A stretch of DNA of 64,000 nt, taken from positions 1 through 64,000 of the forward strand of contig CACHDJ010000001.1 of assembly GCA_902578525.1 (NCBI GenBank). Reading direction: 5' to 3'. Both the position numbers and the translations under genes were made by a program. Shown here one piece after another: positions 1-13,631 of the stretch. The notes beneath the pieces are model-generated. The model saw only the letters and a list, made by a program, of their open reading frames with translations. It was not told the DNA's origin and did not search any database. Position 1 is the stretch's first letter, and each line of letters begins with the position of its first letter. The DNA is from an uncultured Pelagibacteraceae bacterium (lineage in GTDB: Bacteria > Pseudomonadota > Alphaproteobacteria > Pelagibacterales > Pelagibacteraceae).

Positions 1-1
1 A

Positions 2-682
2 GCAGATGCTACAATGATTTATGTACCTGCTAAATTTGCTGCTTCAGCAATTATAGAAGCTATAGAAGCTTCAGTTGAACTTATAGTTTGTATTACTGAA
101 GGGATACCAGTTCAAGATATGATCAAAGTTAAACAAAAGTTAAAAAATTCAAAAAGTAGATTAATAGGACCTAATTGTCCTGGTATAATTACACCGGATG
201 AATGTAAAATTGGAATTATGCCTGGTAATATTCATAAAAGAGGATCTGTTGGAATTGTATCTAGATCAGGAACTTTGACTTATGAAGCAGTTGCTCAAAC
301 AACTGAGAATGGTTTAGGTCAATCAACTTGCATTGGTATAGGAGGTGATCCTATTAATGGAACAAACTTTATAGACTGTTTGGATTTATTTTTAAATGAC
401 GAAGAAACGCAATCAATTTTAATGATTGGAGAAATTGGCGGTTCTGCTGAAGAAGAAGCAGCAGAATTCATTAAAAATCATAAAATTAAAAAGCCTATAG
501 TAGGATTTATAGCTGGAATAACAGCTCCTCCTGGAAGAAGAATGGGTCATGCAGGTGCTATTATTTCAGGTGGAAAGGGCGGAGCATCAGATAAAATAAA
601 AAAAATGGAAGATTGTGGTATCATAATGGCAAACTCTCCATCTAAGATTGGAAAAACTTTGTTTGATGAATTGTCTAATTGA
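2..682 (+). CDS. sucD: Succinyl-CoA synthetase (ADP-forming) alpha subunit, 5'-truncated by the window edge
   Basis: Alpha subunit of the TCA-cycle ligase that turns succinyl-CoA into succinate with nucleotide triphosphate formation, working with SucC. The frame is open from base 2, so the gene begins outside the window; about 226 of the usual ~290 residues are present and roughly the first 60 are missing. Visible family signatures are the [14 protein letters not shown] segment, [10 protein letters not shown], and the active-site histidine context [15 protein letters not shown], whose His is transiently phosphorylated. The gene lies 33 bases before sucA on the same strand, consistent with a sucCD-sucAB-lpd TCA operon. 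Identification is secure; only the start is unseen. Confidence 0.97.
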   Translation, partial: ADATMIYVPAKFAASAIIEAIEASVELIVCITEGIPVQDMIKVKQKLKNSKSRLIGPNCPGIITPDECKIGIMPGNIHKRGSVGIVSRSGTLTYEAVAQTTENGLGQSTCIGIGGDPINGTNFIDCLDLFLNDEETQSILMIGEIGGSAEEEAAEFIKNHKIKKPIVGFIAGITAPPGRRMGHAGAIISGGKGGASDKIKKMEDCGIIMANSPSKIGKTLFDELSN

Positions 683-715
683 AAATTAATATTTCAGTAA
701 TATACTTATTAATTA

Positions 716-3592
716 ATGTCGCTGACAAAAAATTTAGAGTTTGAAAAAACATCATTTTTAACAAAAACTAATAGTGCATTCATTGAAGAAATGTATTTGA
801 AGTTTATAAATAATGATCCAACTTTACCTGATAGTTGGAAAAAATATTTTAATGAAGTTAGTGATGAATTTAGTGTCGTTATTAAAGAAATAAATGGTCC
901 ATCATGGGGACCACCTTCAAAAAAAATTCCAATAAATGAAATTATTGAAGATAAAAATGTAAATTTAGATTTAAATGAACCAGGTATCGTTAAATCAAAT
1001 GCTTATTCAATCAAGGCTGTTGCAATGATTAGATCTTATAGGCAACGAGGACACTTAATTGCAAAATTAGACCCTCTAGAAATGTTAAAGTCAGATTATT
1101 TAGATGAACTTCATCCAGAGTCCTATGGATTTAAAAAAGAAGATTATAGAAAAAAAATTTTTTTAGATGGAGTAATAAATAAACAATATTCAAACGTCAA
1201 AGAAATACTTGAGTTTTTAAGAGAAAAATATTGTGGCTCACTAGGCTTTGAGTATATGCATATTTCTAATCCTACCGAAAGAAAATGGTTTAGAGATAGG
1301 GTGGAAAAAACAGATGACTTTAAATTTACTAAAAATGGTAAAGAAGCAATTCTGAATAAATTAATACAGGCGGAGGGTTTTGAAAAATTTTTACATACTA
1401 AATATGTTGGTACAAAAAGATTTGGTCTTGATGGTGGTGAAAGTTTAATACCAGCTCTTGAACAAATAATTAAGATAGGCGGACAATCGCAAGTAAAAGA
1501 AGTCAAAATTGGGATGTCACATAGAGGTCGATTAAATGTTTTGGCTAATGTACTGCAAAAATCTTATAAACGAATATTTAACGAATTTGCTGGAGAGATA
1601 AGCTCAAAATCTGAAGATGACACTGGAGATGTTAAATATCATTTAGGAGCATCGTCGAATAGGGAATTTGATGGAAACTCCGTTCATGTTAGTTTGACTG
1701 ACAATCCATCTCATTTAGAAGCTGTAAATCCAGTAGTATTAGGACAGACAAGAGCTAAACAATATTTTCATCAAGATAAAGATAGAAAAAAAGTAATTCC
1801 AATATTAATTCATGGAGATGCTGCTTTTGCAGGTCAAGGAGTTGTGGCTGAGTGTTTTGCTATGTCAGGACTACCAGGACATAACACTGGAGGAACTATT
1901 CATATAATCATTAATAACCAAATAGGCTTTACTACCAGTCCAAGGTTTGCAAGATCATCACCTTATCCATCAGATGTAGCTAAAATGGTTGAAGCTCCCA
2001 TAATTCATGTAAATGGAGATGATCCAGAGGCAGTCGTTTATGCAGCAAGAATTGCGACTGACTTTAGGTTAAAGTTTAACAGAGACGTAGTTATTGATCT
2101 AATTTGTTATAGGAGATTTGGCCATAATGAGGGAGATGAACCATCTTTTACACAACCACTTATGTATAAAAAAATACGTTCACACCCATCCCCTGTAAAA
2201 GTTTATGGTGAAAAATTAATTAATCACGGAGTAATTTCAAATAATTATTTAGCTGAGTCAATTAAAAAGTTTAAAGAATTATTAGACGACCAGTTTAAAA
2301 ATGCAAAAAACTATAAACCAAAAATTGAGTGGTTTGAGGGTACTTGGTCTAGGTACAAACCTGAAAGAGGTAAAGATAAAAGAGGTGTTACAGGCTCTGA
2401 TACAAAGAAGTTGAAAGAAATTTCAGACAAGATTAATACAATTCCTAATGATGTAAATATCCATAAAACTATTAAAAAAATTTTAGATAATAGAAAATTA
2501 ACAGTATCTAATGGTAAGGGAATTGATTGGTCTTCTGCAGAAGCTCTTGCCTTTGGTTCCTTATTAGAGGAAGGCTATCCTATTAGATTAGTTGGTCAAG
2601 ATACTGGAAGAGGAACTTTTAGCCAAAGACATTCAGTTTTAAGAAATCAATTAAATAACTCAAGATATATACCTTTAAATAATATATCCAAAAAACAAAA
2701 AAATTTTGAGGTAGTTGATAGTTTTTTATCTGAGCTAGCTGTTTTGGGTTTTGAATATGGCTATAGTTTAGTAGAACCAAATACACTTACAATATGGGAA
2801 GCTCAATTCGGTGATTTTGCCAATGGTGCTCAAGTAGTTATTGATCAATTTATTGCATCTGGAGAAAGAAAATGGTCAAGAGCTTCAGGATTAGTAATGT
2901 TATTACCTCATGGATATGAAGGACAAGGACCTGAACATTCTTCTGCTAGATTAGAAAGATTTCTACAACTGTGTTCTAATGATAATATGCAAGTTATGAA
3001 TTGTACTACTCCCGCAAACTATTTCCACGCTTTAAGAAGACAAATGCATAGAGATTTTAGAAAACCATTAGTTATAATGACACCAAAATCATTATTAAGA
3101 AATAAATATTGTGTTTCCGATCTAGATGATTTTAATAAAAAAAATTCTTTCCATCGTGTTCTTTGGGATCATGCTAATGACCCTAAATCTAAAGGATTTA
3201 TAGAATTAAAGAAAAGCTCCAAAATGAGAAAAGTAATTTTGTGTTCTGGTAAAGTTTATTTTGATTTACTAGAAGCTAGAGAAAAATTAAAAGTTGATGA
3301 TGTAGTTTTATACAGAATTGAGCAGCTCTATCCATTTCCAGCAAAAGCACTTGTAAAGGAACTTAAGCCTTATGCTAAAAATGCAATATTTCATTGGTGT
3401 CAAGAAGAGCCAAAAAATATGGGAGCCTGGTTTTCAGTAAGAGACTATATCCAATGGACATTGGATAGTATAAAAGCTAATAATAATAAAATTTCTTATA
3501 TAGGAAGAAGTCCAGATGCATCCCCAGCAACAGGCTATGCAAAAAGGCATATTTCTCAGCAAAAAGAAATTATTAAAAAAGTATTTGAATAA
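716..3592 (+). CDS. sucA: 2-oxoglutarate dehydrogenase E1 component
   Basis: Thiamine-diphosphate-dependent E1 subunit of the 2-oxoglutarate dehydrogenase complex; it decarboxylates 2-oxoglutarate and transfers the succinyl group to the lipoyl arm of SucB. The 958 residues are close to the usual family length (about 930-1000). Motifs seen: [12 protein letters not shown] near residue 268, the ThDP-binding [10 protein letters not shown] near 366, [10 protein letters not shown] near 400, and the C-terminal transketolase-like half beginning around GRGTFSQRH near 630. The N-terminus shows the short E2-binding helix typical of OdhA ([11 protein letters not shown]). It is followed after 5 bases by sucB. 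Expression is presumably coupled with sucD and sucB. Confidence 0.98.
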   Translation: MSLTKNLEFEKTSFLTKTNSAFIEEMYLKFINNDPTLPDSWKKYFNEVSDEFSVVIKEINGPSWGPPSKKIPINEIIEDKNVNLDLNEPGIVKSNAYSIKAVAMIRSYRQRGHLIAKLDPLEMLKSDYLDELHPESYGFKKEDYRKKIFLDGVINKQYSNVKEILEFLREKYCGSLGFEYMHISNPTERKWFRDRVEKTDDFKFTKNGKEAILNKLIQAEGFEKFLHTKYVGTKRFGLDGGESLIPALEQIIKIGGQSQVKEVKIGMSHRGRLNVLANVLQKSYKRIFNEFAGEISSKSEDDTGDVKYHLGASSNREFDGNSVHVSLTDNPSHLEAVNPVVLGQTRAKQYFHQDKDRKKVIPILIHGDAAFAGQGVVAECFAMSGLPGHNTGGTIHIIINNQIGFTTSPRFARSSPYPSDVAKMVEAPIIHVNGDDPEAVVYAARIATDFRLKFNRDVVIDLICYRRFGHNEGDEPSFTQPLMYKKIRSHPSPVKVYGEKLINHGVISNNYLAESIKKFKELLDDQFKNAKNYKPKIEWFEGTWSRYKPERGKDKRGVTGSDTKKLKEISDKINTIPNDVNIHKTIKKILDNRKLTVSNGKGIDWSSAEALAFGSLLEEGYPIRLVGQDTGRGTFSQRHSVLRNQLNNSRYIPLNNISKKQKNFEVVDSFLSELAVLGFEYGYSLVEPNTLTIWEAQFGDFANGAQVVIDQFIASGERKWSRASGLVMLLPHGYEGQGPEHSSARLERFLQLCSNDNMQVMNCTTPANYFHALRRQMHRDFRKPLVIMTPKSLLRNKYCVSDLDDFNKKNSFHRVLWDHANDPKSKGFIELKKSSKMRKVILCSGKVYFDLLEAREKLKVDDVVLYRIEQLYPFPAKALVKELKPYAKNAIFHWCQEEPKNMGAWFSVRDYIQWTLDSIKANNNKISYIGRSPDASPATGYAKRHISQQKEIIKKVFE

Positions 3593-3597
3593 ATGAA

Positions 3598-4890
3598 ATG
3601 AGTGAAAAAATTATAGTTCCAGTTCTTGGAGAGAGCATTACTGAGGCGACAGTGTCTAAGTGGTTAAAAAAAGAAGGTGATGCAGTTGAAGCAGATGAGC
3701 CAATAGTAGAATTAGAAACTGATAAAGTAAATTTAGAGGTACCATCACCAGTAAGCGGAGTTTTATCAGAAATCAATTTTAAAGATGGTACAGTTGTTGA
3801 AGTAGGTGCTTTATTAGGTTCTGTATCAGAAAATGGAACTGGTGAAATTAAAAAAAAAGTTGTTAAAAAGACTAATCCATCACCTCAAAAAGATAACATT
3901 GTAAATCTTGAGTTATCTCAGAAGGAACCCAAAATTTTTGATAAAAAATCAAATGGAGATTACTCAAATGAAAAACCATTAGTTTTAAAAAATGAAATCA
4001 AAGAAGAAAAAATTTTGGATAAAAAAAATGAAAATGAAACTTTATCACCAGCAGTTAGAAAAATTGTAGTTGAAAAAAATATAGATATTCAATCTGTAAA
4101 AGGCTCTGGCAAAGAAGGAAGAATTTTAAAAGGCGATTTAATAAATTTGATGGGAGATAAACCAAAACCATCCGAGAGAAAAGCTCAATATGGTCAAGAA
4201 GAAAGAATTAAGATGACCAGATTGAGACAAACAATTGCAAAAAGATTAAAACAAGCTCAAGAAAACGCAGCCTTGTTGACCACATTCAATGAGGTGGATA
4301 TGTCTGGCATCATTGATATGAGAAAAGAAAATCAAGATGACTTTATAAGTAAATATGGAATTAAATTAGGCTTTATGTCTTTTTTTGTAAAAGCTTGTAT
4401 AGTAGCTTTAAAATCTTTTCCAGCATTAAACGCAGAAATAGATGGTGAAGATATTGTTTATAAAAATTACTATAATATTAGTTTTGCTGTAGGAACTGAA
4501 AAAGGTTTAGTAGTTCCAGTTTTAAAAAATGCAGATGAATTATCATTTGCAAATATAGAAAAAAATATTAAAGAAATTTCAGAAAAAGCTAAAGATGGAA
4601 AATTAACTATAGAAGACCTTCAGGGTGGAACTTTTACTATAAGTAATGGAGGAGTTTATGGTTCAATGCTTTCAACACCAATTTTAAACTTACCCCAATC
4701 TGGCGTTTTAGGAATGCATAATATTGTTGAAAGACCAGTGGTTGTTGATGGAGAAATTAAGATAAGACCTGTAATGTATCTAGCTTTATCCTATGATCAT
4801 AGAATTATTGATGGGAAAGAGTCAGTTTCATTTTTAAAAATGATCAAAGAAAACTTGGAGGACCCTAGAAGATTATTTTTAGATATATAG
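3598..4890 (+). CDS. sucB: Dihydrolipoyllysine succinyltransferase (E2 of 2-oxoglutarate dehydrogenase)
   Basis: E2 core of the 2-oxoglutarate dehydrogenase complex; it passes the succinyl group from the lipoyl arm to CoA. Domains in order: one lipoyl domain (residues ~1-78) with the lipoylated Lys43 in ETDKVN; a long Lys/Glu-rich linker; a peripheral-subunit-binding domain starting near residue 148 (LSPAVRK...GRILKGDL); and the catalytic acyltransferase domain with the active-site His near residue 400 in SYDHRIIDG. The length of 430 residues is normal. The start ATG follows the sucA stop by 5 bases, and the stop TAG directly abuts the lpd ATG, so translational coupling is likely. Confidence 0.97.
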   Translation: MSEKIIVPVLGESITEATVSKWLKKEGDAVEADEPIVELETDKVNLEVPSPVSGVLSEINFKDGTVVEVGALLGSVSENGTGEIKKKVVKKTNPSPQKDNIVNLELSQKEPKIFDKKSNGDYSNEKPLVLKNEIKEEKILDKKNENETLSPAVRKIVVEKNIDIQSVKGSGKEGRILKGDLINLMGDKPKPSERKAQYGQEERIKMTRLRQTIAKRLKQAQENAALLTTFNEVDMSGIIDMRKENQDDFISKYGIKLGFMSFFVKACIVALKSFPALNAEIDGEDIVYKNYYNISFAVGTEKGLVVPVLKNADELSFANIEKNIKEISEKAKDGKLTIEDLQGGTFTISNGGVYGSMLSTPILNLPQSGVLGMHNIVERPVVVDGEIKIRPVMYLALSYDHRIIDGKESVSFLKMIKENLEDPRRLFLDI

Positions 4891-6291
4891 ATGTCAGAAA
4901 AATTTCAAACAATAGTAATAGGCGGAGGTCCAGGTGGATATGTTTGTGCTATTAGATTAGCTCAATTAGGATTAAAAACTGCTTGTATTGAGTCTAGGGG
5001 TTCATTAGGTGGAACTTGTTTAAATGTTGGATGTATACCATCAAAAAGCTTACTTAATCTCTCTGAGGAATTTCATAAAGTCAAAGGATTAGCAAATAAA
5101 GGAATAGAAATCAGTGATATAAAATTAAATTTAGATAGAATGATGAAAAGCAAAGACAAAGCAGTAACTGTTCTAACTAAAGGAGTTGAATTTCTTTTAA
5201 GAAAAAACAAAGTTACTTATTTCAAAGGTCATGCAAGTTTTAAGTCTAAAAAAGAAATTTCTATCAAAGATGATAAAAATAAAGAAACTATTATAGAAAC
5301 AGAAAAAATTGTTATCGCCACAGGATCTGTTCCAGTATCATTGCCAGGAATTGATATTGATGAAAAAATAATAGTTTCATCAACAGGGGCTTTAAAATTA
5401 GAAAAAGTACCTAAGAAAATGGTTGTTGTAGGTGGAGGTTATATTGGTTTAGAGATGGGATCTGTTTGGTCAAGGCTTGGTGCAGAAGTAAAAGTTGTTG
5501 AATTTTTAGATCATATTACACCCGGAATGGATAAAGAGATCTCATCTGAATTTATGAAAATCTTAAAAAAGCAGGGAATCAAATTTAGTATGCAAAATAA
5601 AGTTGAAACAATTAAAAAAAATGCATCTGGCGCAGTAGTTTCAACGACAGATAAAGATGGTAATAAAAATGAATTTGAATGCGATGTTGTTCTAATTGCT
5701 GTTGGTAGAAAACCCAATACTTATGGCTTAAATTTAGAGAACGCAGGAGTTAATCTTGATGAAAGAAATAGAATTAAGACTGATAAAAACTTTAAGACGA
5801 ATATTGAAAATATTTATGCAATAGGTGATGTAATTAATGGCCCAATGCTTGCTCATAAAGCTGAAGATGAAGGCATAGCAGTTGCAGAAAATATTGTTGG
5901 TCAGTCAGGTCATGTGAATTACGATACGATTCCTGGAGTAATTTATACAACCCCTGAAGTAGCGTCAATTGGTAAAACTGAGGAACAATTAAAAGAAACA
6001 AATAAAAAATATAAAGTAGGGAAATTTTCATTTATAGCTAATTCGAGAGCTAAGGCGATAGACGATACTGAAGGCTTTGTAAAAATTTTAGCGGATGAAC
6101 AAACAGATAGAGTATTAGGTGCACATATAATTGGAGCTCATGCAGGGGAATTAATTGCAGAGATTGGTGTTGCAATGGAATTTGGGGCAAGTGCAGAAGA
6201 TATAGCTAGAACTTGTCATGCTCACCCTACTTTTTCTGAAGCAGTTAAAGAAGCTGCTTTATCAGTAGATAAAAGAGCAATACACTCTTAA
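4891..6291 (+). CDS. lpd: Dihydrolipoamide dehydrogenase (E3)
   Basis: FAD-dependent E3 that reoxidises the lipoyl arm and reduces NAD+. Signatures: N-terminal FAD-binding GGGPGGYVCA, the redox-active disulfide motif GGTCLNVGCIPSKS near residues 40-50, the NAD-binding GGGYIGLEMG near 190, the second FAD motif YAIGDV near 310, and the C-terminal HAHPTFSEA near 443, whose His-Glu pair completes the active site of the dimer partner. The length of 466 residues is normal. It sits immediately after sucB with no gap, which marks it as the E3 of this complex, although it probably also serves any other lipoyl complexes in the cell. Confidence 0.97.
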   Translation: MSEKFQTIVIGGGPGGYVCAIRLAQLGLKTACIESRGSLGGTCLNVGCIPSKSLLNLSEEFHKVKGLANKGIEISDIKLNLDRMMKSKDKAVTVLTKGVEFLLRKNKVTYFKGHASFKSKKEISIKDDKNKETIIETEKIVIATGSVPVSLPGIDIDEKIIVSSTGALKLEKVPKKMVVVGGGYIGLEMGSVWSRLGAEVKVVEFLDHITPGMDKEISSEFMKILKKQGIKFSMQNKVETIKKNASGAVVSTTDKDGNKNEFECDVVLIAVGRKPNTYGLNLENAGVNLDERNRIKTDKNFKTNIENIYAIGDVINGPMLAHKAEDEGIAVAENIVGQSGHVNYDTIPGVIYTTPEVASIGKTEEQLKETNKKYKVGKFSFIANSRAKAIDDTEGFVKILADEQTDRVLGAHIIGAHAGELIAEIGVAMEFGASAEDIARTCHAHPTFSEAVKEAALSVDKRAIHS

Positions 6292-6313
6292 TTTTTTTTC
6301 ATTTTATAAAAAT

Positions 6314-8269
6314 ATGAAATATCCGATTCTTTTACCAAATATTTTTAATTATCCTTTTACTTATGAAAGTAGTTTAAATCTTAAAGTTGGTGATTACGTC
6401 TTGGTGCCCTTTGGAAAATCAAAAGTAACTGGTGTGGTTTGGAATGAATTTGAAAATCATAATAATAAAAAATTTAAAATAAAAAATGTTCTTAAGAAAT
6501 TAGATGTTACTCCTTTAAAAAAAAATATAATAAGCTTTTTAAATTGGTTTGCCGAGTACAATCTTGTACCAAAAGGTATGGCATTAAAGCTTGTTCTATT
6601 GAGTAGTAAAGCAATAGAAAATAAAGAACCTAAAATTTACGAAATTTTTGAAAGTAAAATAAAAAAAGATCTATTTAAGCTATCAAATGATCAAAATGAT
6701 TCTTTAGAAAAAATGAATATTTCAAACAAAAAATTCAGAGTTCATGTTTTACAAGGTATAACTGGTTCAGGCAAAACTCTGGTTTATTTTGAGACACTAA
6801 AACCCTTAATAAAAAAAGGTTTTCAAGGGTTAATTTTATTACCAGAAATTGGTTTAACAAGTCAGTTTGAACAAAAATTTTTAGAATATTTTGGTTTTAA
6901 GCCAGCTGTTTGGCATTCAGGTATCTCCAAAAAAAAAAAAGAATTAATTTGGAGTGGTGTTTCTAATGGTAAAGCAAAAATTATTATTGGTGCTAGATCT
7001 TCTTTATTTTTACCATTTAAAAAATTAGGAATTATAATTGTTGATGAGGAACATGATCAATCTTTTAAACAAGATGAAGGCATAACTTACAACGCTCGAG
7101 ATATGGCAATTTCTAGAGCATCTTTTGAAAAAATTCCAATAAATTTAATTACTGCGGTTCCCTCTGTAGAAACTTTTGAAAATATTAAAAAAGGTAAATA
7201 TGAAATTTCTAGATTAAATGAAAGATTTGAAAACGCAGCATTACCAAATTATGAAATAATTAATTTAAATAGTGTAAAACTTGAAAAACAATCATGGTTA
7301 TCAAATAAGATTGTTGAAAAAGTAAACTTACATCTGAAAAAAAAAGATCAAGTTTTGTTTTTTTTAAATAGAAGAGGTTTTTCTCCAAATGCTTTATGTA
7401 ATAAATGTTTTACAAGTTTTATGTGTCCAAATTGTAGTATCAATTTAGTTTATCACAAAAATAAAAGTAATTTATTATGTCATTATTGTGGATATAAATC
7501 AGATTTAAAAAGAAACTGCACAAAAGAAGGTAATTGTGAATTTATTTTTAGTGGGCCAGGAGTTGAAAGAATTTCTGAAGAAGTAAAAAAAAAATTTCCT
7601 GGAAAAAAAATAGAAATTTTTTCTAGTGATACTATGAATAAAAAAGGCTCTAAAGAAAAAATAGATCAAATTATTAATAATGAAACTCAAATTTTAGTTG
7701 GAACTCAATTAATCTCTAAAGGTTTCCATTTTCCAAATTTAAATTGTATTGTTGTTGTAGATATTGATCTTTCTTCTCAAGGACACGATTTGAGAGGTGC
7801 TGAAAAAAATCTACAGCTTTATCATCAACTTTCGGGACGAGCTGGTAGAACTGGAAAACCTGCAACTGTATATTTTCAAACCTATGAAAATAATTCTGAG
7901 ATGATTTCAGAAATTACAAATAAAAATCCAGATATTTTTTTAGAAAGAGAATTAGAAATAAGAAGAAAAAATAAACTACCTCCATTTCAAAGATTTATCT
8001 CTTTAATCTTAACTGGAGATAATGAAAATAAATTAGAAAAAGAGGCTTTTAATTTTAAAAATTTTATCGAAAATAAAATTGAAGGAAAAGTATTGGGTCC
8101 TGTAAATGCCCCACTATTTAGATTAAAGAAAAAATTTAGAATTAGATTTTTGATAAGAGGTTCAAAATCTATGAAACTCCAAAATTCTATTGCAAAAATT
8201 ATTCCAAAATATAAATTTTCTACTGGAATAAAACTTTCAGTTGATGTTGACCCAATTAACTTCAATTAA
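6314..8269 (+). CDS. priA: Primosomal protein N' (replication restart helicase PriA)
   Basis: 3'-5' superfamily 2 helicase that reloads the replisome at stalled forks. Visible: Walker A GITGSGKT near residue 147, the DEEHD box near 245, the motif LNRRGFSP, a zinc-binding block of paired cysteines at about residues 362-412 (CNKCF, CPNC, CHYCG and two later Cys), and the motif VI region GRAGRTGKP. At 651 residues it is shorter than the ~730-residue enterobacterial protein, mainly in the N-terminal DNA-binding region, in line with a reduced genome. It lies between lpd and the atp operon, and priA next to atpH is a common alphaproteobacterial arrangement. Confidence 0.95.
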   Translation: MKYPILLPNIFNYPFTYESSLNLKVGDYVLVPFGKSKVTGVVWNEFENHNNKKFKIKNVLKKLDVTPLKKNIISFLNWFAEYNLVPKGMALKLVLLSSKAIENKEPKIYEIFESKIKKDLFKLSNDQNDSLEKMNISNKKFRVHVLQGITGSGKTLVYFETLKPLIKKGFQGLILLPEIGLTSQFEQKFLEYFGFKPAVWHSGISKKKKELIWSGVSNGKAKIIIGARSSLFLPFKKLGIIIVDEEHDQSFKQDEGITYNARDMAISRASFEKIPINLITAVPSVETFENIKKGKYEISRLNERFENAALPNYEIINLNSVKLEKQSWLSNKIVEKVNLHLKKKDQVLFFLNRRGFSPNALCNKCFTSFMCPNCSINLVYHKNKSNLLCHYCGYKSDLKRNCTKEGNCEFIFSGPGVERISEEVKKKFPGKKIEIFSSDTMNKKGSKEKIDQIINNETQILVGTQLISKGFHFPNLNCIVVVDIDLSSQGHDLRGAEKNLQLYHQLSGRAGRTGKPATVYFQTYENNSEMISEITNKNPDIFLERELEIRRKNKLPPFQRFISLILTGDNENKLEKEAFNFKNFIENKIEGKVLGPVNAPLFRLKKKFRIRFLIRGSKSMKLQNSIAKIIPKYKFSTGIKLSVDVDPINFN

Positions 8270-8304
8270 TCACAAAAAAAATGCCTTTTTTAGGAATCAG
8301 TTAC

Positions 8305-8333
8305 TTGAAGACATAGGGGTCGTGTGCTATTCA
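8305..8333 (+). promoter_or_regulatory. Candidate sigma-70 promoter for the atp operon
   Basis: In the 107-base gap between priA and atpH, TTGAAG at 8305-8310 is followed after 17 bases by an extended -10 (TG at 8325-8326, TATTCA at 8328-8333). It is the best promoter-like pair in this gap and lies about 44 bases before the atpH start. The -10 matches consensus only moderately, so this is an inference from position and spacing. Confidence 0.35.
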
Positions 8334-8376
8334 GAGCTGTTTTTAAAATAATCTTCAACATTATAGAGGAATCAAG

Positions 8377-8934
8377 TTGAGTAAAAATACAGGATTTTCA
8401 ATAACTTCAGCCGAAAGGTATTCTCTTGCGCTTTTTGAGCTTTCAAAAGAAAACAATCTTTTAAGCCAGATTGAAGATCAATCTCTATTAGTACTAAATT
8501 TGATTAATCAAAGTAAAGATTTTTCTAATTTTATTAAAGATCCAACCATAAGCCAGGGAGATTTATTAAAAGTGACAAATAAAATTTTGGAAAATAATAA
8601 ATTTGAAAACTTATTTAAAAATTTTTTAAGTTTCTTAATTCGAAAAAGACGCTTCTTTTTTATTGAGCGTATTCTAAAAAGTTTTATTGAAATTTGTTCA
8701 AGAAAAAGAGGCGAACTTAAAGCAGAACTAAGATCAGCAAAAAAATTATCTAATGAAGAAATAACAAAAATCACAGAGGAGTTGATAAAAAATTTTAGCT
8801 CAAAAATGAAATTGAATTATAAACATGATGAAAGTTTAATAGGAGGTTTGGTGGTGAAAGTCGGAAGCATTATGATCGATAGCTCAATTAAAAATAAGTT
8901 ACAACAAATCGAAAATAAAATGTTAGAGGTATAA
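8377..8934 (+). CDS. atpH: F1F0 ATP synthase subunit delta
   Basis: Stalk subunit linking F1 (alpha/beta) to the F0 b subunits. The length of 185 residues is typical. The C-terminal segment with GGLVVKVGSIMIDSSIKNKLQQI is the conserved delta/OSCP signature. The start is a TTG, chosen because AGAGGA at 8365-8370 gives a Shine-Dalgarno at good spacing and the product begins at the expected place. It is the first gene of atpHAGDC and directly abuts atpA. The F0 genes are not in the window, the usual split arrangement of alphaproteobacteria. Confidence 0.93.
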   Translation: MSKNTGFSITSAERYSLALFELSKENNLLSQIEDQSLLVLNLINQSKDFSNFIKDPTISQGDLLKVTNKILENNKFENLFKNFLSFLIRKRRFFFIERILKSFIEICSRKRGELKAELRSAKKLSNEEITKITEELIKNFSSKMKLNYKHDESLIGGLVVKVGSIMIDSSIKNKLQQIENKMLEV

Positions 8935-10470
8935 ATGGAAATAAATCCTTCAGAAGTTACAAAAATATTAAAAGAACAAATTAAAAATTTTGGTGAAAAA
9001 ATAGAAGTTACAGAGGTTGGTCAGGTTTTATCTGTTGGAGATGGAATTGCTAGAATTTATGGTCTAGATAACGTTCAAGCCGGTGAAATGGTAGAGTTTG
9101 CGGATGGATCAAAAGGTATGGCTCTAAACTTAGAAAGTGAAAACGTAGGTGTTGTAATATTTGGTGATGACAGAAATGTTAAAGAAGGTGATGTAGTAAA
9201 AAGAACTGGTAACATTGTAGATACACCAGTTGGAAAAGAATTATTAGGCAGAGTGGTTGACGGTTTAGGAAATCCTATTGATGGTAAAGGACCATTAGAT
9301 AAAGGTATTAAAAAAAGTAGAGTAGAAGTAAAAGCACCTGGAATTATTCCTCGTCAATCAGTAAGTGAACCAATGCAAACTGGTCTTAAATCAATCGACA
9401 GTTTAGTACCAATTGGAAGAGGACAAAGGGAATTGATTATCGGAGATAGACAAACTGGCAAAACAGCAGTTGCTGTAGATGCAATTATTAATCAAAAAAA
9501 AATCAATGAGTCAGGGAATGAAAAACAAAAACTGTATTGTATATATGTTGCAGTTGGACAAAAAAGATCAACTGTAAGACAAATTCAAAAAACATTAGAA
9601 GAAGCTGGTGCCATGGACTACACAACTATTGTCGCTGCAACAGCATCAGACTCTGCTCCACTTCAGTTTTTAGCACCGTATACTGGATGTACTATGGGTG
9701 AATATTTTAGAGATAATGGAATGCATGCATTAATTATTTATGATGATTTATCAAAACAAGCTGTTGCTTATAGACAAATGTCCTTACTATTGAGAAGACC
9801 CCCAGGGCGTGAAGCCTATCCTGGAGATGTATTTTACTTACATAGTAGATTACTTGAAAGAGCAGCAAAACTAAGTGATGAACATGGTGGAGGATCACTT
9901 ACTGCGCTTCCAATAATTGAGACACAAGGCGGAGATGTCTCTGCATTCATTCCAACTAATGTAATTTCAATTACTGATGGTCAAATTTTCCTTGAAACAG
10001 AGCTATTTAACCAAGGTATAAGACCAGCAATTAACGTAGGATTGTCTGTATCTAGAGTGGGATCGTCTGCTCAAACAAAAGCAATGAAAAAAGTTTCTGG
10101 CTCTATGAAATTAGAACTCGCACAATATAGAGAAATGGCTGCTTTTGCTCAATTTGGATCTGATTTAGATGCATCAACACAGCAGCTTTTGAATAGAGGC
10201 TCAAAATTAACTGAACTTTTAAAACAAAAACAATATTCTCCTATGACTGTAGCAGAACAAGTTATATCTGTTTTCTGTGGAGTAAAAGGTTATCTGGATG
10301 ACATTGATTTAAAAGATGTTGCTGAATTTGAAAGTAAAATTATTGGAAAATGTAAGTCAGATAAGCCCGAGATTATTGAGTCAATAATAAGTTCAGGAAA
10401 ACTTGAAGAAGACAAAGAAAAATTACTTGTTGAAGTAATTTCTCAATTAAAAGGAGATTTTAAATCTTAA
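8935..10470 (+). CDS. atpA: F1F0 ATP synthase subunit alpha
   Basis: Non-catalytic nucleotide-binding subunit of the F1 hexamer. The length of 511 residues is standard. Walker [10 protein letters not shown] lies near residue 170, and the alpha/beta family signature around [17 protein letters not shown], containing the arginine finger, near residue 370. The N-terminal beta-barrel carries [21 protein letters not shown]. It abuts atpH and is followed after 6 bases by atpG. Identification is certain from near-consensus motifs along the whole chain. Confidence 0.99.
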   Translation: MEINPSEVTKILKEQIKNFGEKIEVTEVGQVLSVGDGIARIYGLDNVQAGEMVEFADGSKGMALNLESENVGVVIFGDDRNVKEGDVVKRTGNIVDTPVGKELLGRVVDGLGNPIDGKGPLDKGIKKSRVEVKAPGIIPRQSVSEPMQTGLKSIDSLVPIGRGQRELIIGDRQTGKTAVAVDAIINQKKINESGNEKQKLYCIYVAVGQKRSTVRQIQKTLEEAGAMDYTTIVAATASDSAPLQFLAPYTGCTMGEYFRDNGMHALIIYDDLSKQAVAYRQMSLLLRRPPGREAYPGDVFYLHSRLLERAAKLSDEHGGGSLTALPIIETQGGDVSAFIPTNVISITDGQIFLETELFNQGIRPAINVGLSVSRVGSSAQTKAMKKVSGSMKLELAQYREMAAFAQFGSDLDASTQQLLNRGSKLTELLKQKQYSPMTVAEQVISVFCGVKGYLDDIDLKDVAEFESKIIGKCKSDKPEIIESIISSGKLEEDKEKLLVEVISQLKGDFKS

Positions 10471-10476
10471 TATTTT

Positions 10477-12769
<2,293 letters not shown>

Positions 12770-12770
<1 letters not shown>

Positions 12771-13162
12771 TGAGTGAAGAATTTAAATTAGAAATAGTAA
12801 ATCCTGAAAAATCTTTTTTAGCAAAAGAAGATGTTTCTGAAGTAGTAGTTCCTGCTTTTGAGGGAGAAATGGGGATATTGAAAGATCATATTTCAATTAT
12901 TTCTTTTTTAAAACCTGGAATTATTAAAATTTTTTCAAAATCAGGCAATGAAAATTATTATGTTGAAGATGGTATTGTTGAGTTTAAAAATAATAATTTA
13001 TCTATTTTAACTAGCACAATATTTAATCTTGCTGAAATGAATAAATCTAAGCAGCAAGATTTACTAAAACAAGCAGAAGAAGAAGCAAACATATCAGAAA
13101 ATGATGATCAATCTAAATATTTAGTAGATCAAAAAATTGAAGTTTTAAGATCTATTAACTAA
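12770..13162 (+). CDS. atpC: F1F0 ATP synthase subunit epsilon
   Basis: Small rotor-associated subunit that joins gamma to the c-ring and can inhibit ATP hydrolysis. The 130 residues show the epsilon beta-sandwich hallmark VVVPAFEGEMGILKDHISIISFLKPG near residues 25-55, followed by a short helical C-terminus. The start overlaps the atpD stop by one base. Its 3' end overlaps the 3' end of rppH on the other strand by 18 bases (13145-13162), leaving no room for a separate terminator between the converging operons. Confidence 0.95.
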
Positions 13163-13630
13163 TATATTTTTTACTTTTTTTTGAACTTCTTGGTAAACAT
13201 TTAGCTTAAAATCTACAACTAACTTTGTGATTTGGTCAAGCTTTGCCCATTTCCAATCTAAGAATTCAGGATTTTCAGTTTTAATGTTTATTTCACTGTC
13301 TTTTCCTAAAAACTTCATTACAAACCATTTTTGTTTTTGACCTTTATATCTCCCCTTCCAAATAATACCTAATAAGTGATCAGGTAAATAATATGTAATA
13401 AATCCATCTAATTCATCAATAAGTTTAACATTTTTAATACTAGTTTCTTCTTCTAGTTCACGATAAGCAGCAGTTAAAAAATCTTCTCCCTGATCAACTC
13501 CTCCTTGAGGCATTTGCCAAAAATTATTTGGATTATCAATTCTTTTTGCTACAAAAACTTCATTATCTTTATTAAGCACAACAATTCCAACACCACTTCG
13601 AAGTGGTAAATTTTTAAACTTATCTCTCAT
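13145..13630 (-). CDS. rppH: RNA pyrophosphohydrolase (Nudix)
   Basis: Removes pyrophosphate from the 5' end of mRNA and so starts RNase E-dependent decay. The 161 residues carry a complete Nudix box at about residues 43-65 (GGVDQGED...RELEEETSI), preceded by NNFWQMPQ, which is diagnostic of the RppH/NudH branch. It is the last gene of the rplU-to-rppH minus-strand cluster, one base after ctpA. rppH facing atpC tail to tail is a familiar alphaproteobacterial arrangement. Confidence 0.93.
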   Translation of the reverse strand: MRDKFKNLPLRSGVGIVVLNKDNEVFVAKRIDNPNNFWQMPQGGVDQGEDFLTAAYRELEEETSIKNVKLIDELDGFITYYLPDHLLGIIWKGRYKGQKQKWFVMKFLGKDSEINIKTENPEFLDWKWAKLDQITKLVVDFKLNVYQEVQKKVKNILVNRS

Positions 13631-13631
13631 T

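Noticed and set aside
1144-1506. 120-codon open frame antisense to sucA
   Set aside because: Shadow of the 2-oxoglutarate dehydrogenase gene; no motif and no start signal.
8270-8304. Rho-independent terminator after priA
   Set aside because: There are A and T runs but no stable stem; the sequence before the candidate atp promoter does not fold convincingly.
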